Assembly (NCBI GenBank): GCA_951813545.1
Contig: OX638352.1
Coordinates: forward strand, 4,931,966 to 4,995,965
Length of the DNA: 64,000 bases
DNA from: an uncultured Poribacteria bacterium
GTDB lineage: Bacteria > Poribacteria > WGA-4E > WGA-3G
Direction of reading: 5' to 3'
Shown: positions 48,998-57,193 of the stretch, in pieces
Layout of the letters: every line of letters starts with the position of its first letter
Numbering within the stretch: position 1 is the stretch's first letter
The notes under the pieces: generated by a model
The model's database searches: none
What the model saw: the letters and a program-made list of their open reading frames with translations, nothing else
What the model was told of the DNA's origin: nothing
Program-made: the position numbers and the translations under genes

Positions 48998-51900
48998 TTA
49001 TACAACAAACAACTTTAGGGTTTGTTGCAGTTCAGTCAACATATTCGTGCCAGTTACTCCCGGCATCCGAATTTTGAGTTGCGCTGGCGGTTGCAACTCA
49101 AGGTCTCTACTTTGGTGGACGATCTCAACGAATTTCTTCACATTAATTCGCGGCTTTCGCTCATCAAAAGTAACCTTTACCTGTTCCTTTCCAGCAACGA
49201 TAGCAATGATGCCAAGATGCTGACTAAGTTGCTTGATATTGGCAACCTCCAGTAACATTTCTGCTGGTTCTGGGATCGCACCGTACCGGTCCTTTAGTTC
49301 TTCACGGAGTTCATTAAGTGCTTCTGGATCCTTCAACCCAGCAATTTTCTTATAGATAGAGACCTTCTGGCGGCTATCCGGCACGTAATCATCAGGCAGA
49401 TAAGCCTCAACGGGTAAACTAATCCGTGTCTCCACGGTTTCCTCAACCTTTTCACCTTTTAAAGCCATTACCGCCTCTTCAAGGAGTCTACAATAGAGTT
49501 CATAGCCTACGGTGACGATATGTCCATGTTGTTCCGCACCGAGAATGTTTCCCGTCCCTCGAATCTCTAAGTCCCGGAGAGCTATTTTAAAACCTGAACC
49601 GAGGTCGGTGAATTCCTCAATAACTCGGAGCCTCTTCTGCGCACCTTCAGTAATCGCGCGGTCCTGTGGATAGAACAGATACCCATAAGCCTGTGTCGTC
49701 GCACGACCAACACGCCCACGTAACTGGTAGAGTTGCGCCAAACCGAGGGCATCTGCCCGATTAATGAGGATAGTGTTAACGTTCGGGATGTCAAGTCCCG
49801 ACTCAATAATCATTGTGCAGACGAGGATATCATGCTTATGTCGGACAAACTCAAGCATAATGGTTTCTAATTCACGTTCCGGCATCTGTCCATGCGCAAC
49901 TGCAACACGGGCTTCCGGTACGAGTTGCTGAACCATTAGCGCGATACTCTGAATATCTTGAACGCGATTGTGAACAAAAAACACCTGTCCATCGCGACTT
50001 AATTCTGTCGTGATCGCTTCGCGAATGATTTCGTTATCGTAAGGCATGACGGATGTCTGAATCGGCAATCGATCCGCTGGCGGCGTATTGATAATGCTAA
50101 AGTCCCGGATGCCGACAAGCGACATGTGAAGTGTGCGTGGAATCGGTGTAGCAGTCAATGTAAGGACATCAATCGTCTCTTTAAACTGTTTGATTTTCTC
50201 TTTATGCTTAACGCCGAATCGGTGTTCTTCGTCAACTATTAAAAGCCCAAGGTTGTCGAATTCGACCGTTTTAGAGAGGAGACTGTGCGTTCCGATAACA
50301 ATATCCACAGTCCCATCCGCCAATCCCTTTTTAATCTCCTTTATCTCCTTCGGTGTCCGAAACCGGTTTAACATCTCAATATTGACCGGAAAAGCCTGAA
50401 AACGTTTTTCAAAGGTGTCATAGTGCTGGAGGGCAAGGATGGTGGTAGGCACGAGAATCGCCACCTGCTTTTCGGACATGACGGCTTTGAAAGTGGCACG
50501 CAACGCGACTTCTGTTTTTCCGTAACCAACGTCCCCACAGACGAGTCTATCCATCGGACGCTCATCTTCCATGTCCGTTTTCACGTCTTCAATTGCTTGG
50601 AGCTGATCGTCAGTTTCCTGATACGGGAAGAGTGCTTCAAAATCGGTCTGCCACGGCACTTCAGCGGAGAAACTGTGCCCTTTTCGTGCTTGCCGAAGGG
50701 CGTAGAGTTTGAGTAATTCATCCGCCATCTGCTCAATTGACTCCTTGACCTTTCCTTTTCGTCGCCCCCAAGCGGTCCCCCCTAGTCTGTCGACACGCGG
50801 CTTATAGTTATTGTCTTTGCTGCCGATATACTTCTGAACAAGATCAACTTGATAGGTAGGCACATAGAGAATGTCATCCGCACTGTATCTGAGTATCAGG
50901 AAATCCTGTGATTTGCCATCAATCGCCAATCGGCGTATCCCGTCATAAATAGCGATGCCGTGGGAGACATGTACGACGTAGTCCCCAACCTTTAGATCGA
51001 TTAGACTGAGAATTGGGGTGCCATCTGTAGAAGGTCGGTGCCGGGTCGGACGACGTTGGCGACTGCCAAAGAGCTCATCTTCGGAAATGACGACAAGATT
51101 CAGCAATTCATTGAGGAATCCTTCGCTGACTGTTCCTACACTCGTGTTAATCTCTGGCGGGAACAGTTCGCGTTCGGCTAAGATTTCAGAGACACGCTTC
51201 GACTGCTGCGGTGTTTCACAGAAAACATGTACCTGCATCCCTTCTTCTGTCCACGTTTTCATCTGATTGATAACCGTCTGATAGTTACCAGATGGCAATG
51301 CGAGCGGTTTCATCTCAAAATGTAGGCGTGCCGATGCATCGTCTGCGACTTCACGAGGTGGTGCTAAAGACGACGAGATAACGGAATATTTCTCTAATTC
51401 AGCACTGAGCATTTCAAAGGAGGCTAACAACTTATCCGGTGGGACCATGAGGCTGGATTCTTCCAACTTCTTTTGAAATAATTCCTGCATCTGCTCGTGC
51501 ATTTGCGATACTTCGCGTCTTTGCCATTGCGGTTCTATCAAGCAGACAATTGTGTCGTTGGGTAAATAATCCGTGAGGAGTTCGGTTTCTGGAATGAGCA
51601 TCGGCAAAAATGCTTCAATGCCATCATTGAGTGGACATTCTTGAAGCGGATATTGAGATGATGCAGCCTCTGTTAGACATTGCGTTATTTCCCGGACAGT
51701 ATTTATTAGTTGCGGTGTTGCGTGTTCCTGAATCAATTTATCTGCCTGTGCTTGCCAATGATCAACAGATACATCGGTAGAAAAGACCTCTCGCAAGGGT
51801 GTAAGTGTAACCGATTGAATCGCTTCTGTTGAACGTTGCGATATCGGGTCAAAGACACGGATAGCATCAATCTCGTCCCCGAAAAATTCGATGCGCACTG

Positions 51901-52501
51901 GGGTATCAAGGGTAAGTGGATAAACATCTAAGATGTCCCCCCTACGTGCAAATTCACCCTTGACTTCTACGAGCTCAACGCTCTGGTAACCACCACAGAT
52001 GAGCATCGCAGCGACATCGTCTGAATCCATCTCATCTTCGAGGTTAAGGACACAACAAGCATCAGCAAAACGCTCTCGCGGCGGTAGTTTGTAAAGCATC
52101 GCTTGACTTGTTGTCACAACAACGCTTCGTTCTTTGTGAAGTAGATGTTCCAGACACCGCATTCGGTCTGAGACAGTGTTTTTAGGAGGGGCGATGCGAT
52201 CAAAAAGTTTACGGTTCCAAGCGGGGAATAGATTAATTTCGCGCTTGGCATCGGCAGTCGGTACGGTTTCCAAGGCAGGGTAGGATCGGTATGAACAGAT
52301 TTCTTCCAATACTTGTTCGGCTTCACGCTGTGAGGGAAGCACAATTAGGAAGGATTTTTTCGGAAAATCGCCAATGAGCGTTGCCAAGAGATACGCAGTC
52401 GATGCGTTTGCCAATCCTCTGAGCCACGGGAGTTTCTTATCACTTTTGAGGCATCCCACCAGTGTTTGGTAATTTTCCGTTTTACGTAAAAGTTCTATCA
52501 C
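48998..52501 (-). CDS. mfd: Transcription-repair coupling factor Mfd
   Basis: 1167 aa from a GTG at 52501, with AAGGA 7 bases upstream. An N-terminal UvrB-homology module leads to the RNA-polymerase-interacting domain (LKVGDYVVHVSHGIAIYDGI). The translocase has GDVGYGKTEVALRATFKA (Walker A), DEEHRFGVKHKEKI (DEEH) and TATPIPRTLHMSL. The TRCF C-terminal domain follows. Mfd removes stalled RNA polymerase at DNA damage and recruits UvrA. It is upstream of the PpiC, SurA and LptD-like genes; mfd next to such chaperone genes is known in other phyla. Confidence 0.96.
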   Translation of the reverse strand: MIELLRKTENYQTLVGCLKSDKKLPWLRGLANASTAYLLATLIGDFPKKSFLIVLPSQREAEQVLEEICSYRSYPALETVPTADAKREINLFPAWNRKLFDRIAPPKNTVSDRMRCLEHLLHKERSVVVTTSQAMLYKLPPRERFADACCVLNLEDEMDSDDVAAMLICGGYQSVELVEVKGEFARRGDILDVYPLTLDTPVRIEFFGDEIDAIRVFDPISQRSTEAIQSVTLTPLREVFSTDVSVDHWQAQADKLIQEHATPQLINTVREITQCLTEAASSQYPLQECPLNDGIEAFLPMLIPETELLTDYLPNDTIVCLIEPQWQRREVSQMHEQMQELFQKKLEESSLMVPPDKLLASFEMLSAELEKYSVISSSLAPPREVADDASARLHFEMKPLALPSGNYQTVINQMKTWTEEGMQVHVFCETPQQSKRVSEILAERELFPPEINTSVGTVSEGFLNELLNLVVISEDELFGSRQRRPTRHRPSTDGTPILSLIDLKVGDYVVHVSHGIAIYDGIRRLAIDGKSQDFLILRYSADDILYVPTYQVDLVQKYIGSKDNNYKPRVDRLGGTAWGRRKGKVKESIEQMADELLKLYALRQARKGHSFSAEVPWQTDFEALFPYQETDDQLQAIEDVKTDMEDERPMDRLVCGDVGYGKTEVALRATFKAVMSEKQVAILVPTTILALQHYDTFEKRFQAFPVNIEMLNRFRTPKEIKEIKKGLADGTVDIVIGTHSLLSKTVEFDNLGLLIVDEEHRFGVKHKEKIKQFKETIDVLTLTATPIPRTLHMSLVGIRDFSIINTPPADRLPIQTSVMPYDNEIIREAITTELSRDGQVFFVHNRVQDIQSIALMVQQLVPEARVAVAHGQMPERELETIMLEFVRHKHDILVCTMIIESGLDIPNVNTILINRADALGLAQLYQLRGRVGRATTQAYGYLFYPQDRAITEGAQKRLRVIEEFTDLGSGFKIALRDLEIRGTGNILGAEQHGHIVTVGYELYCRLLEEAVMALKGEKVEETVETRISLPVEAYLPDDYVPDSRQKVSIYKKIAGLKDPEALNELREELKDRYGAIPEPAEMLLEVANIKQLSQHLGIIAIVAGKEQVKVTFDERKPRINVKKFVEIVHQSRDLELQPPAQLKIRMPGVTGTNMLTELQQTLKLFVV

Positions 52502-52529
52502 TACTGTTTCCTTGACAAACCGCCGCTGG

Positions 52530-52685
52530 TGCTTGCATCCACAAATCAGCGATCAACCGTCAGCACGGCACTTCGTGCCTTTCAGCAATCAGTTACAAGA
52601 GAGATGAGCGTCTAATATCTCCTGTAACCGGCTACTGACAACTGAAAGGAAATCCGAAGGATTTCCGCGCTGAATACTTATTATT
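52530..52685. repeat. CAGC/GCTG repeat element upstream of mfd
   Basis: CAGCGATCAACCGTCAGC, GCACGGCACTTCGTGCC, GTTACAAGAGAGATGAGC and TATCTCCTGTAACCGG form nested inverted pairs. The block is related to 47247-47364. No gene is seen in it. Confidence 0.6.
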
Positions 52686-52688
52686 CAT

Positions 52689-53516
52689 TTAGTTGGTAAA
52701 TTCGATGTCGGCTAAAGTCGCATTTGCCGTCCAGCGTCCTTTTTTGGTTGCTGCTTTGACGAGTAACCGACGTTCGTCATCTGTGAACCAGAAGCGGTCC
52801 CCTGTTGAAGTTCGTAAGACGAGGGTTGTGACGGTGCCCAATTTTTTATTCTTTACCTTCTCTCTGCGCTCAACAGTAAGCGTAACCTTCTGAACCTTGC
52901 CCTTCGCTATAATCGGAAAGAAATAGGTTTTACCAACTGCAAGCTGTTTAGAACGTAGGAAGTAGAGCATCGAGAGTTCATCTTGTGTGCCAGTGGGTAT
53001 TTCTAATACTTTTGCTTCGCGTTTTTGAGGCGATTTCGGCTTTGGGCGAGAGACCTTCTCATACGCTGCCTCACCTTCTCGAAAGTCAATTGCGACAGTG
53101 GCACGATACTTTCTATCTCGCAGTTGGTTCCGAAAACGGACAGGCGAAAGCGTGGTCGGATTCAAATACGTTTCTTCCTGTCTCTCGAAACTATAGAGTC
53201 TGAAAAAGGCACGCGTTTTCATTTTAGACTGGACATGATAAACAGTTTCTCCATTCATTGATTCTTCTTTGACAATCCAGTCTGTCCGTTGGGCAGCAGG
53301 CATTTTTTTTACACTAATATTGTAAGTTAACTTTTCACCGACCCGCAGTGGGTGAGGTAAAATGTTTGGACTTTCAACAAGTGAACGGGAAGTGCCGTTT
53401 ACGGCAAGACTCCCTATCAGGAGAAAAATAAAAATTACGTGCTTCGCATAACACACTTTTTGTCCTCTCGGGGTACTACAGTAAAATCCGAAAACACATA
53501 GGTATCTAACTTTCAC
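52689..53516 (-). CDS. DUF3108 family exported protein
   Basis: 275 aa from a GTG at 53516. After a signal-like segment (KHVIFIFLLIGSLAV) comes LRVGEKLTYNISVKKM, the DUF3108 opening, followed by a beta-rich body (TVAIDFREGEAAYEKV, KTYFFPIIAKGKVQKV). DUF3108 proteins are periplasmic or surface proteins without a defined role and often sit near cell-envelope genes. It is part of the minus-strand run before mfd. Confidence 0.78.
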   Translation of the reverse strand: MKVRYLCVFGFYCSTPRGQKVCYAKHVIFIFLLIGSLAVNGTSRSLVESPNILPHPLRVGEKLTYNISVKKMPAAQRTDWIVKEESMNGETVYHVQSKMKTRAFFRLYSFERQEETYLNPTTLSPVRFRNQLRDRKYRATVAIDFREGEAAYEKVSRPKPKSPQKREAKVLEIPTGTQDELSMLYFLRSKQLAVGKTYFFPIIAKGKVQKVTLTVERREKVKNKKLGTVTTLVLRTSTGDRFWFTDDERRLLVKAATKKGRWTANATLADIEFTN

Positions 53517-53591
53517 ACCGCTCTACCTGAAAACGCCGAATTAGAACCCCCATCAGTAAATGCGGGGTTACAAAACAGGGTCAGGTGGATG

Positions 53592-54242
53592 CTAAAATCT
53601 ATGTGTAAAAATTAGAGATCTGATGCCACGTTCCCTTTGTTGCACTTGCACGGAAAATCTTCGATTATTATATGCCTCGGCTGTTTTTGGGGCATCAAGG
53701 ATATTCCAAATATGAATTCCGATACCTGTCGCGAGAAAAATACCGCTGAAAAATGCGTGATCCTTCATCCGGGCGCGCCCTTGCTCGTGCGTTAAGAATT
53801 GACCGGTCCGTATGTCCTGAAACCCCGTCTCAAAAACATCTTGTTCATTGTAATGCAGGGCACGAGCGATATTATAGCCAGCAAGGGCAAAAGTCCCTAA
53901 TTCAACAGTCAAAAAAAGCGTCGCTTTTGTGTAATTACCGGCGTACGCTTGACCCAAGCCCGGCATAAATGTCGATAGCCGCGATGCTTTCTGGGGATCA
54001 AGCGCGGGATAATAACGCTCTGCGTGTGACCGGAACAGCGGATAATCCGATTCTGCTTCAGGCGTCTCCGTCATATAGCCACGCAAAAACGGTTGCGTTT
54101 TTTGATTTTTAGCGTCAGACTTCTCATCAACGGGTTCGGTTTCAGCGTTTACCGAAACAGTTCCAGTGACAAAAAGAAGCAGAAACGCAAGAAGGGTGTA
54201 TAATAGAGGCGACACTCTTGCCGCCTCAAGTCTCTTTATCAT
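53592..54242 (-). CDS. DUF5683-like small membrane protein
   Basis: 216 aa from the ATG at 54242, with AAGGAG 9 bases upstream. A signal peptide (LLYTLLAFLLLFVTGTVSV) is followed by an acidic linker, then ASRLSTFMPGLGQAYAGNYTKATLFLTVE, which has the SxFxPGLGQxYxGxxxK pattern of DUF5683, and a second helix (FFSGIFLATGIGIHIW). This family is found in many Gram-negative lineages without a known function; the GLGQ loop is typical. Co-transcription with the FN3 lipoprotein gene is likely. Confidence 0.72.
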   Translation of the reverse strand: MIKRLEAARVSPLLYTLLAFLLLFVTGTVSVNAETEPVDEKSDAKNQKTQPFLRGYMTETPEAESDYPLFRSHAERYYPALDPQKASRLSTFMPGLGQAYAGNYTKATLFLTVELGTFALAGYNIARALHYNEQDVFETGFQDIRTGQFLTHEQGRARMKDHAFFSGIFLATGIGIHIWNILDAPKTAEAYNNRRFSVQVQQRERGIRSLIFTHRF

Positions 54243-54257
54243 GAAGTGCACTCCTTA

Positions 54258-55058
54258 TCAAGGAATCTTGAGAGATGGAGCCAATTGGACGTTATCCGGG
54301 TCCGTCTGGTATGCCCAATCAAAAATGACGGCATCATCATAAAGCTCGCGTACCCGAATCTTGGCGAAATTACCATCGGGTGTATAGATGGCATAGATAT
54401 GTCCTTCAATCAGTTCAACAAATAAGGTCGTATATCCGACTTCTGGAACGACATCAACTCCATCAAAGTATTCATGATACCCCAAATCCTGCATGAGTGT
54501 ATCATTGTCGGAATAGAGGTAGGTAACACCAACTTCAGTATCAAGTCCAAAATAGATGTCGGTTACGGCGGCATCCCACGGGATACTTCCCTTTTCGGGT
54601 TGCGAGAAATCGAAACCGCTTCTTTCAGGAAAAAGGTTGTAGTCATCCAGCGTGATGTTCCGCCCTTCCGGTCGTGGTGTATCCCAAGCATTTTCAGGAC
54701 TGAGATCACTTTCGTTTTCGTGAATATCATAAGCAGAAACCGCGTAATAGTAGGTCACTCCATTTCGCACGGTTGTATCCGTGTAACGTGTGGTGTTTTC
54801 TGGTGCGTCTATTAACATTTCATCGAAATTCGTACCATCCCGTCCTCGCCACACTCTATAGCCTGCCAAGTCGTATTCGCCGTTAGGATACCATTCAACA
54901 ATAACCTGTTCGTCGCCTGTGATAGTTCTGACTCCACGTGGAATGGCGGGCGGTTCATCATCAAAATCGTCAGTAGTGTCAACGTAACAGCCGCTGATGC
55001 CCCCAATTAGTATTGCAAACAGCAGTGTAATGAGTATTCCGTTAATCTTAGATAACAT
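54258..55058 (-). CDS. Fibronectin-type-III lipoprotein
   Basis: 266 aa from the ATG at 55058, with AAGGAG 8 bases upstream. The lipobox is IGGISGCYVD (Cys 24). A fibronectin type III domain follows (VIVEWYPNGEYDLAGYRVWRG to TYYYAVSAYD), and the C-terminal half is a compact beta-domain of unknown family with many aromatic residues. It would be anchored in a membrane and bind a partner or polymer. A promoter is seen about 90 bases upstream, and the downstream DUF5683-like gene is 15 bases away. Confidence 0.8.
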   Translation of the reverse strand: MLSKINGILITLLFAILIGGISGCYVDTTDDFDDEPPAIPRGVRTITGDEQVIVEWYPNGEYDLAGYRVWRGRDGTNFDEMLIDAPENTTRYTDTTVRNGVTYYYAVSAYDIHENESDLSPENAWDTPRPEGRNITLDDYNLFPERSGFDFSQPEKGSIPWDAAVTDIYFGLDTEVGVTYLYSDNDTLMQDLGYHEYFDGVDVVPEVGYTTLFVELIEGHIYAIYTPDGNFAKIRVRELYDDAVIFDWAYQTDPDNVQLAPSLKIP

Positions 55059-55141
55059 GTGTCTATCTCCTTCAGCGTTTAAATTACATTTAGACTCTAT
55101 AACGGATACCTCCTTAAAAACGTTGACAGATATTTTATTAA

Positions 55142-55170
55142 ATAATATCACAAAAGTCTTGGGAATGCAA
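55142..55170 (-). promoter_or_regulatory. Promoter of the FN3-DUF5683-DUF3108-mfd run
   Basis: On the minus strand TTGCAT (55165-55170), a 17-base spacer and TATTAT (55142-55147). It points into the FN3 lipoprotein gene; a strong AAGGAGG follows at about 55115 but without an ATG in useful spacing, so it may be an unused or regulatory site. Confidence 0.55.
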
Positions 55171-55232
55171 GACAAAATTTTTCTGATTTTTTCGATGCTT
55201 ATGAGGCGTTCTTGAGGAGATAAATCTCCCAA

Positions 55233-55261
55233 TTGACATGCCACTCCAACTGTGCTATGAT
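55233..55261 (+). promoter_or_regulatory. Promoter of the sixA-like gene
   Basis: TTGACA (55233-55238), a 17-base spacer and TATGAT (55256-55261). It lies 38 bases before the ATG, in the divergent gap with the FN3 lipoprotein gene. Confidence 0.75.
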
Positions 55262-55298
55262 ACCGGAAAAGATTTAACACTAAGCTAGAGGAAACATA

Positions 55299-55796
55299 AT
55301 GAAAACGCTCCTGATTCTACGACATGCTAAATCCAGTTGGAATTACCCAGAATTCTCTGATTACGACCGTCCACTCAATGGACGAGGCAAACGGGACGCG
55401 CCACGTATGGGGAAACATCTGCGTCAAGAAGGATTAATTCCTGACAGGATCCTCACTTCATCGGCAAAGCGCGCGAGGAAAACCGCGAGCAAGGTGGCAA
55501 AAGCGTCCGGTTATACAGGGAAAGTTAAAAAGTTAGACGCGTTTTATGACACCGTTCCTGGGGTTTACTTTGAAACATTACAAGCAATGCCGAATAAATA
55601 TCAATGCGTCATGGTGGTTGGACATAATCCGACAATGGAACAACTCGTGAGTCATCTGACGGGGAGCATCGAACGAATGCCAACAGCGGCACTCGTCCAC
55701 ATTGAACTTCCTATCGAAAACTGGGATGCACTTAACCTGTACACAAACGGAGTCTTAGTCAACCTATGGACACCCAAAACGCTTTTCATCGACTAA
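55299..55796 (+). CDS. sixA: SixA-like phosphohistidine phosphatase
   Basis: 165 aa. The RHAKSSWN motif (residues 8-15) provides the catalytic His-Arg-His-like centre of the histidine-phosphatase fold, and the later VVGHNPTM has the second histidine. SixA removes phosphate from phosphohistidine in E. coli signalling proteins. The target here is unknown. GAGGA lies 7 bases before the ATG. It overlaps the next gene by 31 bases in another frame, which suggests coupled translation. Confidence 0.85.
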   Translation: MKTLLILRHAKSSWNYPEFSDYDRPLNGRGKRDAPRMGKHLRQEGLIPDRILTSSAKRARKTASKVAKASGYTGKVKKLDAFYDTVPGVYFETLQAMPNKYQCVMVVGHNPTMEQLVSHLTGSIERMPTAALVHIELPIENWDALNLYTNGVLVNLWTPKTLFID

Positions 55797-57148
55797 AACA
55801 ACTTTTATTTTTCCTCCTCGTGGGTTCTTGTACGCTGCTCAAAATTGCGTCGGCTGAGATTCCAGTTACAACGGCTGTGGATGGACAATTCCTCCCGTGG
55901 GTTGTGGATGACGGTGCAGGTGGCGTTATCGTTATGTGGGAGGATTACCGAACAGGTAAGGATTGGGATGTTTACACTCAACGCGTGGACAGCACTAACA
56001 CAACACGCTGGGAGCAGAACGGTATGGCTATCTCCAAAGCGGACAGAAATCAGCGTCGCTTACGGGTGATCCGACACGATAGACACGCGATTGTTGTCTG
56101 GAACGACAGACGCGATAGAAGCAACTGGGATATCTACGCGCAAGCGGTGACACTCGAAGGTGAAATTCTCTGGCAAACGGACGGAATCCCAATTTGCACA
56201 AATACCGCAGATCAGTCAACACAGGCAATTTTGAGTGATGGCGAAGGCGGCGCCATCTTTATTTGGGAAGATGAACGTCGAAGTTCTGAGTTCCAAGACC
56301 TTTACATCCAACGGGTTAATGCCAGTGGCGAACCGATGTGGGAACCCGATGGGATTCCTGTTTTCCCATCGGAATCTCTACAGAGCGATCCCATTCTGGT
56401 TGCCGATGGGTTGGGCGGCTTCTATGTGGTTTGGTGGGATGTTATCGGGTATGACGCGTGGCATATCATGGCGTATCGGATGCGTTTAGACGCGACCCCC
56501 TTGTGGGACAGCCCGCGTCTTATCTCCCCAACAGAAGGGATGCAAGGTGAACCGCGTGTGATTGCCGATGATGAAGGCGGTATTATTGTGCTCTGGCAGG
56601 TATATGAAAATTTCATCAATGATCAGCTCTACGCGCAGCGAATTTCTCCTGACGGCAGTAAATTGTGGCAGGATACGGGTGTTCCTATCTGTACAGCACA
56701 GGCTATCCAGAAACACGCCTCAATTGCGAATGATGGAGAAGGTGGTTTTATCGCCGTCTGGCGCGACGAACGGGACATTTATTCCGACCTGTACGCGCAG
56801 CGTATCCGGGCAGACGGAACGCCAGTTTGGGAAGAAGACGGTATTCCCCTTTGTACAGCAGGCGGCCATCAAGATAAACCTTTCATCGTGCGAACTGGGA
56901 AGGATCGGTTTTTTGTGGCATGGGTAGATTACCGAGAAGACTTCGGGGAGGAGAGCATCGACGCTATCTACGGACAGCAAATTGATTTAGCAGGAACTTT
57001 GTTGTGGGAAGAAGATGGTGTGCCTATCTCTACAAGCACGGGGAAACACTACCCACCTTTTGTAGCATCCGTTGGGAACGGGGAATGGGTTGTTGTCTGG
57101 AGCAACATGCAAGAAGACAAGGGTGATATTTATCTTGAGCGGTTTTAG
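55766..57148 (+). CDS. Secreted repeat protein, probably beta-propeller-like
   Basis: 460 aa. After a signal peptide (QLLFFLLVGSCTLLKIASA) there are about seven repeats of roughly 55 residues, each with D-G-x-G-G, W-x-D-x-R or W-E-D, Y-x-Q-R, then W-E-x-x-G-I-P-x-C (for example GGVIVMWEDYRTGKDWDVYTQRV and GFIAVWRDERDIYSDLYAQRI). The spacing suits a beta-propeller. Such proteins are common in marine and sediment bacteria, with unknown roles in surface or extracellular sensing. No catalytic motif is seen. Confidence 0.75.
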   Translation: MDTQNAFHRLKQLLFFLLVGSCTLLKIASAEIPVTTAVDGQFLPWVVDDGAGGVIVMWEDYRTGKDWDVYTQRVDSTNTTRWEQNGMAISKADRNQRRLRVIRHDRHAIVVWNDRRDRSNWDIYAQAVTLEGEILWQTDGIPICTNTADQSTQAILSDGEGGAIFIWEDERRSSEFQDLYIQRVNASGEPMWEPDGIPVFPSESLQSDPILVADGLGGFYVVWWDVIGYDAWHIMAYRMRLDATPLWDSPRLISPTEGMQGEPRVIADDEGGIIVLWQVYENFINDQLYAQRISPDGSKLWQDTGVPICTAQAIQKHASIANDGEGGFIAVWRDERDIYSDLYAQRIRADGTPVWEEDGIPLCTAGGHQDKPFIVRTGKDRFFVAWVDYREDFGEESIDAIYGQQIDLAGTLLWEEDGVPISTSTGKHYPPFVASVGNGEWVVVWSNMQEDKGDIYLERF

Positions 57149-57193
57149 ATAGAAGTATTTATAGCAAACTCTGATAACACATCAACGGACTCA

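Noticed and set aside
48625..49008. A 127-residue minus-strand reading frame through the leader-repeat array
   Set aside because: It is made of two repeat units read end to end (GRGGQAGYTE twice) with no ribosome site. It is better explained as open repeat sequence.
55090..55120. A second gene start at AAGGAGG upstream of the FN3 lipoprotein
   Set aside because: No ATG, GTG or TTG follows within usual spacing, and the AAGGAG before the ATG at 55058 is adequate.
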